A DNA stretch of 28,445 nt, taken from CAZGSG01 sp964528095 (lineage in GTDB: Bacteria; Bacteroidota; Bacteroidia; Chitinophagales; Chitinophagaceae). The notes beneath the pieces were generated by a model that did no database searches, had not been told where the DNA came from, and worked only from the letters and a program-made list of their open reading frames with translations. Shown here piece after piece: positions 1 through 8,699 of the stretch. The stretch's first letter is position 1, and each line of letters begins with the position of its first letter. The DNA lies in assembly GCA_964528095.1 (NCBI GenBank), contig CAZGSG010000031.1:1-28445 (forward strand), in the 5' to 3' direction. The position numbers and the translations under genes are program-made.

Positions 1-1791
1 AGGTCCGCTGACCAGCGCATTCTTGCTTACTATATTCAGTACATCGCCTCCCATATCCTGTTTTCTCATGATGTCTACTCCTGCCTGTGTCACGAGGAAC
101 TGTCCTTTTACCAATACATCATATAACAGGTCCCAGTCTTTTTCAGTATGTGCTTCAATAGGTTTTGAAATAGAGAGTCCTGCATTATTAACGATAATAT
201 CTGCTCCGCCAAATTCAAGGGCCGCGGTATTGTAAGCGTTTCTGATCGTGTCCGCATTGGTTACATCCAGCAGGGCAATAGCAAAAACATCTTTACCAAA
301 TTGTTTTTCGAATTCATCTTTTGCCAGTTCCAGCCTTGCTTCATCATTATCATTGATCAATACACAGGCACCTTCTGCCGCAAATTTTTTGGCAATCGCT
401 TTTCCGATCCCACCGGCACTTCCGGTGATAACGGCTATCCTGCCGGATAATGCTTTTGGCTTTGGCATCCGTTGCAGTTTTGCTTCTTCCAGTAGCCAGT
501 ATTCAATATTAAATGCTTCCTGTCTCGGTAATGATGTGTATGCGGAAATAGCTTCCGCGCCTTTCATTACATTGATCGCATTGATGTAAAATTCAGCTGC
601 TACTCTTGCAGTTTGTTTGTCTTTTGCAAAAGTGAACATGCCTACACCCGGATACAATATCACCACGGGATTAGCATCACGGATGGCCGGGCTATTCGGA
701 TGTTTGCAGGTTGTATAATAATCCGCATACATTTTCCTGTACGCGGCGAAAGCCGGAGTTAATTGTTGTTTGATGGCTGTGGCATCTTTCAACTCTTCAT
801 CCGCTCCCAGTGAAAGTACCAGGGGGCTGATCTTTGTACGCAGAAAATGATCAGGACAACTGGTCCCCAGTGGGGCCAGTCTTTCAAGATCATTGGAGTT
901 GATGTATTCCAATACACGTTCATCATCGGTAAAATGACCGATCATATGAACTGCTGATGAACATAAGCCACGTAATACAGGCGCCAGTGCGGCAGCCTGT
1001 GATAATCTTTTTTCTTTTGGTAAAGACTGGATCTTCGCCCCACCAAAAGCAGGTCCCTTTTTGCCAATATGGTCTTCGAGATATTCCGCGCAACGTTCAA
1101 TGACCTCCAGTGTATTCATATAACTTTCATAGGCCGTATCGCCCCAGGTAAACAATCCATGCGATCCCAGCATAATACCACGGATACCGGGATTTTCATC
1201 CAGGCATTTTTTTAATTCCAATCCCAGGTCAAACCCGGGCTTCTGCCATTTTACCCAACCTATCGTACCATTAAATAGTTCCCTGGTGATGAGCTCACTG
1301 TCTTTTGCCGCTGCAATGGCAATAGCTGCATCAGGATGCAGGTGGTCGATATGTTTGAATGGAAGAAAACCATGTAGTGGTGTATCGATAGACGGGGCTT
1401 TGGAAGCCAGGTCGTAAATACAATGATTAAAGAGCTCAACCATCTCATCTTCGTATGCAATGCCACGGTATACATTTTTAAGACTGCGAAGCCGGTCAAC
1501 ATACAATGCGGCAAGCCCGCTTTTTTTCAATGTGCCCAGGTCACCGCCGGATCCTTTTACCCACATTACTTCCGTTTCTTCTCCTGTCAACGGATTTTTT
1601 GCCATGGCTTTGCAGGAAGTGTTCCCACCTCCATAATTCGTTAAACGAAGATCAGCGCCCAATAAATTAGAACGGTAGATCAGTAATGCCACTTCATCAC
1701 CTGCCAGTGCTGCCGCTTTTTGTTCATCCCAGAGATAGCTCACATGTTTGAAGTTCGCCGCCACCAATTTTCCAGGGGTTTTTGTGCTCAT
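1..1791 (-). CDS. rhaD: Rhamnulose-1-phosphate aldolase / short-chain dehydrogenase fusion (3' end cut off)
   Basis: Reading the minus strand from ATG at 1791 gives 597 residues, open to the window edge. The N-terminal half is a class II (zinc) aldolase: a GGGNTS segment at residues 54-59, the H-x-H pair H150/H152 in DHLHPD, and H211 in GSHGLFTWG supply the usual metal ligands. The C-terminal half is a Rossmann short-chain dehydrogenase with nucleotide motif TGSAGGIG at 456-463, NNAG further on, and the catalytic-Ser region NIVSK near the end; the YxxxK motif lies outside the window. This architecture is the bifunctional aldolase/alcohol dehydrogenase of the rhamnose pathway, splitting L-rhamnulose-1-phosphate to DHAP and L-lactaldehyde and then acting on lactaldehyde. 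It follows rhaT by 26 bp, so both are probably one operon. About 100 residues are missing at the C-terminus. A related sugar-phosphate specificity cannot be excluded. Confidence 0.9.
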   Translation of the reverse strand, partial: MSTKTPGKLVAANFKHVSYLWDEQKAAALAGDEVALLIYRSNLLGADLRLTNYGGGNTSCKAMAKNPLTGEETEVMWVKGSGGDLGTLKKSGLAALYVDRLRSLKNVYRGIAYEDEMVELFNHCIYDLASKAPSIDTPLHGFLPFKHIDHLHPDAAIAIAAAKDSELITRELFNGTIGWVKWQKPGFDLGLELKKCLDENPGIRGIMLGSHGLFTWGDTAYESYMNTLEVIERCAEYLEDHIGKKGPAFGGAKIQSLPKEKRLSQAAALAPVLRGLCSSAVHMIGHFTDDERVLEYINSNDLERLAPLGTSCPDHFLRTKISPLVLSLGADEELKDATAIKQQLTPAFAAYRKMYADYYTTCKHPNSPAIRDANPVVILYPGVGMFTFAKDKQTARVAAEFYINAINVMKGAEAISAYTSLPRQEAFNIEYWLLEEAKLQRMPKPKALSGRIAVITGSAGGIGKAIAKKFAAEGACVLINDNDEARLELAKDEFEKQFGKDVFAIALLDVTNADTIRNAYNTAALEFGGADIIVNNAGLSISKPIEAHTEKDWDLLYDVLVKGQFLVTQAGVDIMRKQDMGGDVLNIVSKNALVSGP

Positions 1792-1817
1792 AAAAATTTC
1801 AATTGATTCTTTAAAAA

Positions 1818-2909
1818 TTACTTCAGGGAATTACCATAACCTACCAGCAGTACAGATAGGATGATGACAATGATCCCAACGATCACGGTTGTGCTTGTTT
1901 TTTTATTTACGCCTTTCCATTCTTTTAATACCAATCCCCACATGTTCGCCACCAGTATGATAAAAGCCATGTGCAGGATCCATGAGCTCGCTCCATTGCC
2001 CATCTTACTTTCGCCCATGCCATAGAAAAAGAACTGGAGAAACCAGGTAGTTCCGGCTAATGCTGCAAAAACATAATTGGATAAAAGCGGGGTCTTTTTA
2101 TTGGTATAATCACCAAAGGTCTTATTGCGTGCATTCAGTAGCATGCACCAGATAAAATTGGTAGTCAGACCACCCCATAAGATGACGATATAGACTACAT
2201 TATTCTGGAAAAGAAATTTTCCTTCTTCAGCCGGATTGGCGGTCTTCCATAATTCATTGGCCATATCCGCCATAGGTTTGCCTGCTTCAAGTCCAAAGTT
2301 GAAACACGCGCTCAGGATGCCTGAAATGATGGCAACCGTCATACCCAGTCCAAATTTGTATTCAGTCTTTACCTGCACACCATGCGGATCTGTGCCGGTG
2401 GCGCTTAGTTGTTTTTCTTTCATCATGCCTGCCTTTCCACAAATAACAATGCCGATCACGCAGACGGCCAGGCCGGCCAGCACGGTGAGTCCCCAGGTAG
2501 AATTGACCAGCATACCAAATGTATCCTTGCCGGCCTGGGGAAAAAGGTCATAATAAATAGAAGGTATAATGGCCCCGAACACCATGCAAAGGCCCAGGAT
2601 GATACTGCTGCCCAGTGATACGCCCAGGTATCTTACTCCAAGGCCATAAGTGAGCCCACCAATACCCCAGAGCACACCAAACAGGAAGGTCATTCCCAGC
2701 GTACTGGTATCTGTTTGCCTGATGATTTCCGCGAAAGCTGGTACGGTAAGATAAGCAGCCAAAGGGGGAATGATCAGCCAGGAGAAAATGCCTCCCACGA
2801 TCCAATAGCTTTCCCAGGCCCAGCCTTTTACTTTTTTATAAGGAATATAAAAACTGCCGGACGCAAAACCACCTATGAAATGGAATAGAACACCTAGAAT
2901 AATACCCAT
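1818..2909 (-). CDS. rhaT: L-rhamnose/proton symporter RhaT
   Basis: The 363-residue protein is almost entirely hydrophobic, with about ten predicted membrane segments, and starts MGIILGVLFHFIGGFASGSF. The FIGGFASGSFYIPYKKVKGW opening and the internal segments GIGGLTYGLGVRYLGVSLGS and FNFGLEAGKP are characteristic of the RhaT family (drug/metabolite transporter superfamily), which imports L-rhamnose with a proton across the inner membrane. Length is slightly above the E. coli protein (about 344). It is the first gene of the minus-strand pair and faces the GntR regulator across a 175-bp divergent region that carries two TCCCTAT half-sites and a near-consensus -7 element. The partner enzyme gene immediately downstream supports the rhamnose assignment. 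Confidence 0.92.
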   Translation of the reverse strand: MGIILGVLFHFIGGFASGSFYIPYKKVKGWAWESYWIVGGIFSWLIIPPLAAYLTVPAFAEIIRQTDTSTLGMTFLFGVLWGIGGLTYGLGVRYLGVSLGSSIILGLCMVFGAIIPSIYYDLFPQAGKDTFGMLVNSTWGLTVLAGLAVCVIGIVICGKAGMMKEKQLSATGTDPHGVQVKTEYKFGLGMTVAIISGILSACFNFGLEAGKPMADMANELWKTANPAEEGKFLFQNNVVYIVILWGGLTTNFIWCMLLNARNKTFGDYTNKKTPLLSNYVFAALAGTTWFLQFFFYGMGESKMGNGASSWILHMAFIILVANMWGLVLKEWKGVNKKTSTTVIVGIIVIILSVLLVGYGNSLK

Positions 2910-2945
2910 GGATTAACCTTTTTTCGTATGGAAGCAATTCGGATT

Positions 2946-2976
2946 TAAAGATAAAAGGATCCCTATTATTCCCTAT
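2946..2976 (-). promoter_or_regulatory. Putative rhaT promoter and operator (two TCCCTAT half-sites)
   Basis: TCCCTAT occurs twice as a direct repeat at 2960-2966 and 2970-2976. Read on the minus strand, the half-sites (ATAGGGA) sit just upstream of TATCTTTA (2953 to 2946), one base off the Bacteroidota -7 consensus TAnnTTTG. The same 7-mer forms an inverted repeat before the gene at 4459, suggesting one regulator serves both. That the regulator is the adjacent GntR protein is inference. Confidence 0.4.
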
Positions 2977-3054
2977 CATGTACTGTCATGGTCAGAAAAA
3001 GCCACTATTTTGACTAAAAACCAGCTTTAAAACAGCAGTCTTTTCATTTTAATG

Positions 3055-3062
3055 TAAGTTTG
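3055..3062 (+). promoter_or_regulatory. Putative -7 element of the GntR regulator gene
   Basis: TAAGTTTG matches the Bacteroidota -7 consensus TAnnTTTG exactly and lies 22 bases before the ATG at 3085. No convincing -33 TTTG element is visible at the usual distance, so this is tentative. Confidence 0.35.
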
Positions 3063-3084
3063 AACCTCACTGAACGAATGCGGA

Positions 3085-4116
3085 ATGAAACAGCCAGTTA
3101 TTTTCAAACACCTCTTTATTGATTATTACTCCGCCACGCCCAAATACCTGCAATTAGCCAATTGTATTGTAAAAGCGATCGCGGAAGGGGTACTGAAGGA
3201 AAATGATATGCTTCCTTCCATCAATGAACTCAGTTTTGAATTTGAGATTTCACGGGATACTGCAGAAAAAGGATACAAACATCTCAAAAAAAACGAGGTA
3301 CTGGGCTCTGTACCAGGCAAGGGATATTTTGTAAAGAATGCGGAACTGAGTCCAAAACTGAAGATCTTTCTTCTGTTTAATAAACTGAGCGCACACAAAA
3401 AAATCATCTATGATTCACTGGTCGCGTCGCTGGGAGACATGGCTGCCATAGACTTTTATATTTATAACAACGATTTTTCCTTTTTCAAACAATTGCTCAG
3501 CAGTCAGAAAGAACATTACTCGCATTATGTGATCATCCCGCATTTTATGGAAGGCGGTGAAAACGCGCATGAGGTGATCAATAGTATACCAAAAGACAAA
3601 CTGATCATCCTTGATAAACTGGTGCCTGGAGTAACGGGTAATTACGCGGCTGTATATGAAGATTTTGAAGAAGATATTTATAATGCGCTGGTGCAGGCCA
3701 ATGAACAGTTAAGCAAGTATCATACGATCAAGATCATATTTCCTGAATACACCTATCATCCTAAAGAGATACTGGACGGCTTCCTGCGGTATTGCCAGCA
3801 ATACGCTTTCAATTATAAACTGGTGCACAATATTGAAGAAGAGCCAATCGGCAAGGGCGAGGTCTATATCAACCTGATGGAGACAGATCTTGTCATATTG
3901 ATCGAGAAAATACTGGCGACTGGTTTAAAAGTGGGCAAGGATGTAGGAGTGATCTCCTACAATGAAACTTCTCTAAAGAAAATAATACTGAAAGGCATTA
4001 CAACTATTTCAACGGACTTCCAGATGATGGGCGAGAAAACGGCCAGTTTAATACTGGACCAGTCCACCGATCATGTGGCCATTCCTTTTTATCTCACTTT
4101 ACGGGCTTCGTTATAA
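3085..4116 (+). CDS. GntR-family transcriptional regulator with LacI/PBP-like effector domain, probable rhamnose regulator
   Basis: Residues about 10-85 form a GntR winged helix-turn-helix: KYLQLANCIVKAIAEG, the LPSINELSFEFEISRDT recognition region, and the wing GSVPGKGYFV. Residues about 92-340 are an alpha/beta domain like periplasmic sugar-binding proteins and LacI effector domains (strand-helix repeats from KIFLLFNKL, then YVIIPHF, LIILDKL, KIIFPEY, VGVISYNE). This combination resembles AraR-type sugar-responsive regulators rather than FadR or HutC types. It is divergent from rhaT, so regulation of rhamnose uptake and breakdown by L-rhamnose or a derivative is the likely role. Repeated TCCCTAT half-sites nearby are candidate operators. 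Known rhamnose regulators in Bacteroides and enterics are AraC-type, so a GntR chimera here is a lineage variant. Confidence 0.88.
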   Translation: MKQPVIFKHLFIDYYSATPKYLQLANCIVKAIAEGVLKENDMLPSINELSFEFEISRDTAEKGYKHLKKNEVLGSVPGKGYFVKNAELSPKLKIFLLFNKLSAHKKIIYDSLVASLGDMAAIDFYIYNNDFSFFKQLLSSQKEHYSHYVIIPHFMEGGENAHEVINSIPKDKLIILDKLVPGVTGNYAAVYEDFEEDIYNALVQANEQLSKYHTIKIIFPEYTYHPKEILDGFLRYCQQYAFNYKLVHNIEEEPIGKGEVYINLMETDLVILIEKILATGLKVGKDVGVISYNETSLKKIILKGITTISTDFQMMGEKTASLILDQSTDHVAIPFYLTLRASL

Positions 4117-4241
4117 AGTTTGTCTGAGTTCAGGGCTCATCGTTCATCGGACGTTGAACTATTCTCATTTGTGTATTCCGCCAGTTCAATATATATACGA
4201 TCAAATGCAAGCCGGTTTATTTTGCCAGGAAGATTACAGTA

Positions 4242-4261
4242 ATGCAGGATAGCTCCTGCAT
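4242..4261. terminator. Hairpin downstream of the GntR gene (8-bp perfect stem)
   Basis: ATGCAGGA (4242-4249) and TCCTGCAT (4254-4261) form a perfect stem with a TAGC loop, 125 bases after the regulator's stop codon. There is no T-run on either side, so it may be a weak terminator, a processing structure or a protein-binding site. Confidence 0.3.
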
Positions 4262-4286
4262 CAGTTATAAAAAGATATAACAGTAC

Positions 4287-4302
4287 TCCCTATAAATAGG
4301 GA
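4287..4302. promoter_or_regulatory. Palindromic operator candidate TCCCTATAAATAGGGA
   Basis: This is a perfect 16-bp palindrome made of the same TCCCTAT half-site found twice before rhaT. It lies 156 bases upstream of the outer-membrane protein gene at 4459 and could place that gene under the neighbouring GntR regulator. Shared regulation is inference. Confidence 0.4.
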
Positions 4303-4458
4303 TATATATACACCGGAGAAATGTACAAACGCGTTGCTCCGGTATGCTATTTTCAATTGTTTCCCCGGCTTATGCTATTCATCTGATTATTTAACCGTTA
4401 AACCTAAAAGGTCTTTTTGTATTTACTGGCTTTGGTAAATTGGAACTAATTAACTGCT

Positions 4459-6888
4459 ATGCGCAAAATCTTTTCCTTATCCCTGTTTACTTTTTTTAGC
4501 TGTTTCGCAGGCTATGTGCAACCGGTAACAAAGGCGGAGATCCGCATACTTGTACTGGAAACAAGCCAGCTTGCCATAACAGACGCTACGGTCAGTCTTT
4601 TGAAAAAAGATTCTTCAGTAGTGAGTACAGTTGTAACGGGTAAGGATGGTGTAGCGCTGTTCAATACTGTTTTACCAGGCCATTATCTATGCCGGGTAAG
4701 CAGGCTGGGATATAAGGTGGAAATAACCGCTATCGATTTGCAGCATGGTAGTAATCCTTCTGTAACTATTATAATGAAGCAGGAGGTTGGTTTATTACAG
4801 GATGTAACTGTAACGGCTAAAAAACCCTTCGTGCAACATTTTGCTGATAAGACGGTGGTGAATGTAGATGCGAGTATCACCAACACCGGATCAACTATTC
4901 TCGAAGTACTGGAAAAATCGCCAGGTGTTACTGTTGACAAGAATGGTAATATCAGTTTGAAAGGCCGGCCAGGAGTACAGATAATGCTCGACGGCAAACT
5001 CACCCAGCTTTCAGGTACTGATCTGCAAAACCTCTTGGCGGGTATGAGTGCTTCACAGGTAGAACTCATTGAATTGATCGACAACCCATCAGCCAAATAT
5101 GATGCGGCAGGTAATGCAGGCATTATTAATATTAAAACAAAGAAGAACAAACAAAAAGGATTTAATGGAAATGCCGGTCTCTCCTATATCCAGGGCCGGT
5201 TACCAAAAACCAACAGCAGTCTTGTATTTAATTACCGCAATGGTGCCGTTAATTTCTTCCTGACATATAGTATCAATATCGGCAGGAATTTTATGGACCT
5301 GTATGCATTGCGCACTTATTATACGCCCGACAGGAGCAATATCACTTCCCTGCTTGAACAACCCAACCGTACAAAATTCAGCGGAACAACACATACTATC
5401 AGGACTGGCGTTGATTATTTCCTTGATAAAAAAACAACAGTGGGTTTTGTATTGACGGGTATGACCCTTGATCGCACCAATAACGGGAATAGCACAGCAT
5501 TGTGGAAAGATAAAACAGGAGTGGTTGATTCCAGTATTATGACTAACAGTGCGAACGGGAGTAATATGAAACAAGGCGGGCTGAACTTCAATGCAAGACA
5601 TGCATTCAATGCCAGTACAGAATGGACGGCAGACCTGGACCTGATCGGGTATGATATTAAAGGCCAGCAATTTTTCGAGAACAAATTACTTTCCCCGGGC
5701 GCTGATGCAGAAGCTACCAGGGGAAGCATTCCTTCTTCCATTACAATCTTTTCTGCAAAGACAGACTATTCAAAAAAAATGGGTGGGATAATGTTTGAAG
5801 CGGGGGGCAAAACATCACGGGTATCTACAGACAATCTTGCACAATACTATTACCTGGAGTCTAACCAATGGAAAGACGATTATGGAAAGAGCAATCATTT
5901 TTTATACACCGAAAATATACACGCGATTTACTCCAGTGTAGACAGCAAAACAGGCAGATGGGGACTGCAGGGAGGCCTGCGGTATGAGTATACAGGATAC
6001 AGGGCAAACCAGTTAGGCAATGTGATGAATAAGGACTCTGCCTTTAACCGGAATTACCAAAGTCTTTTTCCCACTGTATTTATCACTTATAAGGTCGACT
6101 CCTCCAATAGTTTTACCCTGAGGGGAGGTCGCAGGATAGACCGTCCGGCTTTTCAAAAACTGAATCCATTTGTTATCATTATCAACAAATACACTTACCA
6201 GACCGGTAATCCTTTTTTCAAACCCCAGTACACCTGGAATATTGAATTGAATCACTTGTACAAAGAGGTTTTATCAACAGGCATTAACTATAGTCTTATC
6301 AAAGATTATATCTCCCAGGTATTTTATTCTGATACAAGTACGGGGCGTATCGTGTATACCGAAGGCAATATCGGCAGGATGCAAAATCTTGGACTCACTA
6401 CGAGCATACAGGTATCACCTGCTTCCTGGTGGTCGCTTTATGCGCAGGCTACTTTTAATCATAAAAGGATCGAAGGCGTATTATGGAAAAAGTATAAAGC
6501 GTCCATTAGCCAGTTGAATATGAATATCAATAACCAATTCAGGTTTGCAAAAGGCTGGGCTGCTGAACTCAGCGGTTTCTACATTACAAAAAACCAGAAT
6601 GATATCCAGGAAGTACTGGACCCTACCGGGCAACTATCAGTTGGTTTTTCAAAACAGGCGATGAAAAACAAAGCGACTATCAGGCTTAGCTTCCGTGATA
6701 TACTCTACACACAGGCCATGCAGGGTCTTACACATTTTGAAACCGTAGATGAATTTTTCAGCCTTAAAAGAGATACGAGGCTGGTGGCGTTATCCATCAA
6801 TTATCGTTTTGGTAAGGCGATAAAATCTCCTGCTAAGAGACAGACAGGTGGTGCGGCAGATGAGATCAATCGGGTTAATACAAACTAA
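4459..6888 (+). CDS. Outer-membrane beta-barrel protein, TonB-dependent-receptor-like with carboxypeptidase-regulatory-like N-terminus
   Basis: The 809-residue protein begins with a signal peptide (residues 1 to about 25, hydrophobic FSLSLFTFFSCFAGYV). Residues about 27-110 are a carboxypeptidase-regulatory-like Ig fold (DATVSLLKKD, GVALFNTVLPGHYLCRVSRLGYK). A TonB plug-like domain follows at about 120-230 (DVTVTAKKP, LEVLEKSPGVTVDKNGNISLKG, IELIDNPSAKYDAAGNAGIINI). The rest is a large barrel rich in alternating aromatic strands, ending with RLVALSINYRFGK. This is the 'outer membrane beta-barrel family' common in Chitinophagaceae and related to SusC/TonB receptors; substrate is unknown. Position next to rhamnose genes and the shared TCCCTAT palindrome hint at sugar uptake, but no SusD partner is next to it, so this remains inference. 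Confidence 0.85.
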   Translation: MRKIFSLSLFTFFSCFAGYVQPVTKAEIRILVLETSQLAITDATVSLLKKDSSVVSTVVTGKDGVALFNTVLPGHYLCRVSRLGYKVEITAIDLQHGSNPSVTIIMKQEVGLLQDVTVTAKKPFVQHFADKTVVNVDASITNTGSTILEVLEKSPGVTVDKNGNISLKGRPGVQIMLDGKLTQLSGTDLQNLLAGMSASQVELIELIDNPSAKYDAAGNAGIINIKTKKNKQKGFNGNAGLSYIQGRLPKTNSSLVFNYRNGAVNFFLTYSINIGRNFMDLYALRTYYTPDRSNITSLLEQPNRTKFSGTTHTIRTGVDYFLDKKTTVGFVLTGMTLDRTNNGNSTALWKDKTGVVDSSIMTNSANGSNMKQGGLNFNARHAFNASTEWTADLDLIGYDIKGQQFFENKLLSPGADAEATRGSIPSSITIFSAKTDYSKKMGGIMFEAGGKTSRVSTDNLAQYYYLESNQWKDDYGKSNHFLYTENIHAIYSSVDSKTGRWGLQGGLRYEYTGYRANQLGNVMNKDSAFNRNYQSLFPTVFITYKVDSSNSFTLRGGRRIDRPAFQKLNPFVIIINKYTYQTGNPFFKPQYTWNIELNHLYKEVLSTGINYSLIKDYISQVFYSDTSTGRIVYTEGNIGRMQNLGLTTSIQVSPASWWSLYAQATFNHKRIEGVLWKKYKASISQLNMNINNQFRFAKGWAAELSGFYITKNQNDIQEVLDPTGQLSVGFSKQAMKNKATIRLSFRDILYTQAMQGLTHFETVDEFFSLKRDTRLVALSINYRFGKAIKSPAKRQTGGAADEINRVNTN

Positions 6889-7051
6889 GAGGTAAAAGAA
6901 GGAAGAAGGTAAAGGAGAGATGCCACTTTGTGAGTCAGTATTGGTTAGGTATCCTGGCAATTCTTTGATGTCTTATAAGTAGTTCTTCTAAAATAACTAT
7001 CGTTCCTGGCATAAAAGGCGTCAAATTTGTATTATCATCAAAAGCGCATTT

Positions 7052-7483
7052 ATGAAAAAGCAGGACTATTCAAACCATGTACAATATTATACGCCGCATC
7101 ATTTTATTTTTTATCCTCTTTGTTTAGCATTGCTGATTATTGGTATCAGGGGCATTTACAGGCACAGTAGTTTGGAGTGGATCATTATTACTTCTTTGGT
7201 TGTTTTACTGACCTGGCTTTCTTTTATGTTGCGGCAGCATTATGCACTCACCTGTCAGAACAGGATCGTCAGGCTGGAGCTGCGATTCAGGTATTTTGTA
7301 TTAACAGGGGAGCGGCTTGATTTACTTGAAGACCGGCTTTCTTTTGGTCAACTGGCTGCCCTTCGCTTTGCATCTGATGAAGAGCTGCCTGCATTGGTCA
7401 AACGTGCGCTGGCTGAAGGTCTCAGCCCTGATACGATCAAAAGGGCGATTAAGAACTGGTTACCGGATACTATGCGTGTATAG
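7052..7483 (+). CDS. DUF6526-like small membrane protein
   Basis: The 143-residue product has two adjacent membrane segments (about 18-35 and 42-60, HHFIFYPLCLALLIIGIRG and WIIITSLVVLLTWLSFML). A cytosolic helical tail follows, with the patterns QNRIVRLELRFRYF, FGQLAALRFASDEELPALVKRA and SPDTIKRAIKNWLPD. This arrangement matches the DUF6526 family of Bacteroidota; function is unknown. It is a single gene between unrelated neighbours; the 163-bp and 209-bp flanks show no clear terminators. The assignment rests on the NRIVRLELR/LAALRFASDEEL pattern remembered from the family. Confidence 0.75.
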   Translation: MKKQDYSNHVQYYTPHHFIFYPLCLALLIIGIRGIYRHSSLEWIIITSLVVLLTWLSFMLRQHYALTCQNRIVRLELRFRYFVLTGERLDLLEDRLSFGQLAALRFASDEELPALVKRALAEGLSPDTIKRAIKNWLPDTMRV

Positions 7484-7692
7484 TAAAAAATAAAGCATTG
7501 ATTTATATCAATTAGCCGGAATCTGGTTTTTAGGGTTTGCACTTAGCAGGGGTAGAGCTATGCCTACAAGATATAGTTGTTTACATTACCGTAGAATGAA
7601 GGGTTTATCTATTTATTAACAGGCAGCAAGGTTGTTCCTTTACATAGAAATTAATCAGTAACCTATTACCTCCAACCCTGTAACCCTTAATT

Positions 7693-8562
7693 ATGCGTCA
7701 ACTTAAAATTTCCGCTTCTATAACGAACCGGGAATCCCCCAGCCTAGGAAAATATCTTGTAGATATTAGTAAAGAACAAATGGTAGCTCCCGAAGAGGAA
7801 GTACGTTTAGCCCGATTAATCAAAGAAGGAAGCAAAGAAGCAGTAGAGCGCCTGGTCAAGGCCAATCTTCGTTTCGTTGTATCTGTTGCTAAACAATACC
7901 AGGGGCAGGGACTTGCCTTATCTGACCTGATCAATGAAGGCAATATCGGTCTGATGAAAGCCGCGCAACGTTTTGATGATTCAAGAGGATTTAAATTTAT
8001 TTCCTACGCTGTTTGGTGGATCCGCCAAAGTATCCTGCAGGCTATCAGTGAGCAAGCCAAAATGATAAGACTTCCGCATAATAAAATGGTATTGAAGAAT
8101 AAGATCAAGAATTCATATACCTCGCTTGAGCAGGAATTGGGCCGCGCTCCATCTGTAGAAGAAATAGCCGAGGTGCTCGGTCTGCAACCGGAAGAAATCA
8201 GTGCTACGCTTGAGCTGGGAAGCCAGCATATAAGTCTCGATGCGCCGTTGACTGAAGAAGAAGATGGCAACCTGCTGGATACCCTGCAGAACCCGAATGC
8301 TTCCAGTACCGATGACAAACTGAGTCGCCGCAGTTCTCTTAAACAGGAACTTCGCCGCTCACTCGATACGCTTGATAGCCGGCAACAACAAATGATCTGT
8401 TATTTCTTTGGAATAGGTGTAGAGTATCCACTTAGTCTTGAAGCAATAGCCATTAAGTTTGATCTTACGCCCGAGCGTGTGCGCCAGATCAAGGATAAAG
8501 CGATCTCTAAACTCCGTGCAAACAAGAATGCCGGGCTATTACAGGCTTATTTAAATGAATAA
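7693..8562 (+). CDS. RpoD/SigA-type sigma-70 factor, short form, divergent in regions 3 and 4
   Basis: The 289 residues match the length of Bacteroidota primary sigma factors, which lack region 1.1. The opening MRQLKISASITNRESPSLGKYL and region 1.2 (PEEEVRLARLIKEG) are standard. Regions 2.1-2.4 are well conserved (ANLRFVVSVAKQYQ, LSDLINEGNIGLMKAAQRFD, RGFKFISYAVWWIRQSI), so the -10/-7 recognition surface looks intact. Beyond residue about 120 it departs from the usual form: MIRLPHNKMVLKNKIKNS where RIVRLPLNRVGSLNKI is typical, and in region 4 LDSRQQQMICYFFGIGVEYP replaces LTKREADVITLYFGL. The final helix-turn-helix LTPERVRQIKDKAISKLR is recognisable. It may be a second, group-2-like copy rather than the main housekeeping factor. 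A strong hairpin follows the stop codon. Confidence 0.9.
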   Translation: MRQLKISASITNRESPSLGKYLVDISKEQMVAPEEEVRLARLIKEGSKEAVERLVKANLRFVVSVAKQYQGQGLALSDLINEGNIGLMKAAQRFDDSRGFKFISYAVWWIRQSILQAISEQAKMIRLPHNKMVLKNKIKNSYTSLEQELGRAPSVEEIAEVLGLQPEEISATLELGSQHISLDAPLTEEEDGNLLDTLQNPNASSTDDKLSRRSSLKQELRRSLDTLDSRQQQMICYFFGIGVEYPLSLEAIAIKFDLTPERVRQIKDKAISKLRANKNAGLLQAYLNE

Positions 8563-8573
8563 ATAATAGTACA

Positions 8574-8611
8574 AAGTAAAAATTCAGGATCTGATACTTG
8601 AATTTTTACTT
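8574..8611. terminator. Bidirectional terminator between sigma factor and barrel protein genes
   Basis: AAGTAAAAATTCA (8574-8586) pairs perfectly with TGAATTTTTACTT (8599-8611): a 13-bp stem with a 12-base loop. A/T runs inside the arms make it usable from both sides, fitting its place between two convergent genes. Confidence 0.6.
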
Positions 8612-8699
8612 CTACAGTGTATGTATTTTTTTATTTCCTATTCTATCAATGGAGATTAACAGATAAGCTGAGAGCCAGGCTCTGTACAACGGCCTGTCC

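Larger units (their letters stand above)
4117..4458. other. Intergenic regulatory region before the outer-membrane protein gene
   Basis: No gene is visible in these 342 bases. They hold three structured elements listed separately or here: a hairpin at 4242-4261, the TCCCTATAAATAGGGA palindrome at 4287-4302, and a 7-bp inverted repeat ACCGGAG/CTCCGGT (4312-4318 and 4337-4343) with an 18-base loop. TTTTTG at 4414-4419 followed by TAAATTGG at 4436-4443 is a weak promoter candidate close to the start codon. Confidence 0.6.

Noticed and set aside
1260..1644. Open frames on either strand within the rhamnulose-1-phosphate aldolase region
   Set aside because: The long minus-strand frame from 1791 to the edge carries aldolase and dehydrogenase motifs; the shorter frames are shadows.
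4683..5741. Several 100-150-codon minus-strand frames inside the outer-membrane protein gene
   Set aside because: They are antisense shadows of a gene with clear signal peptide, plug and barrel features.
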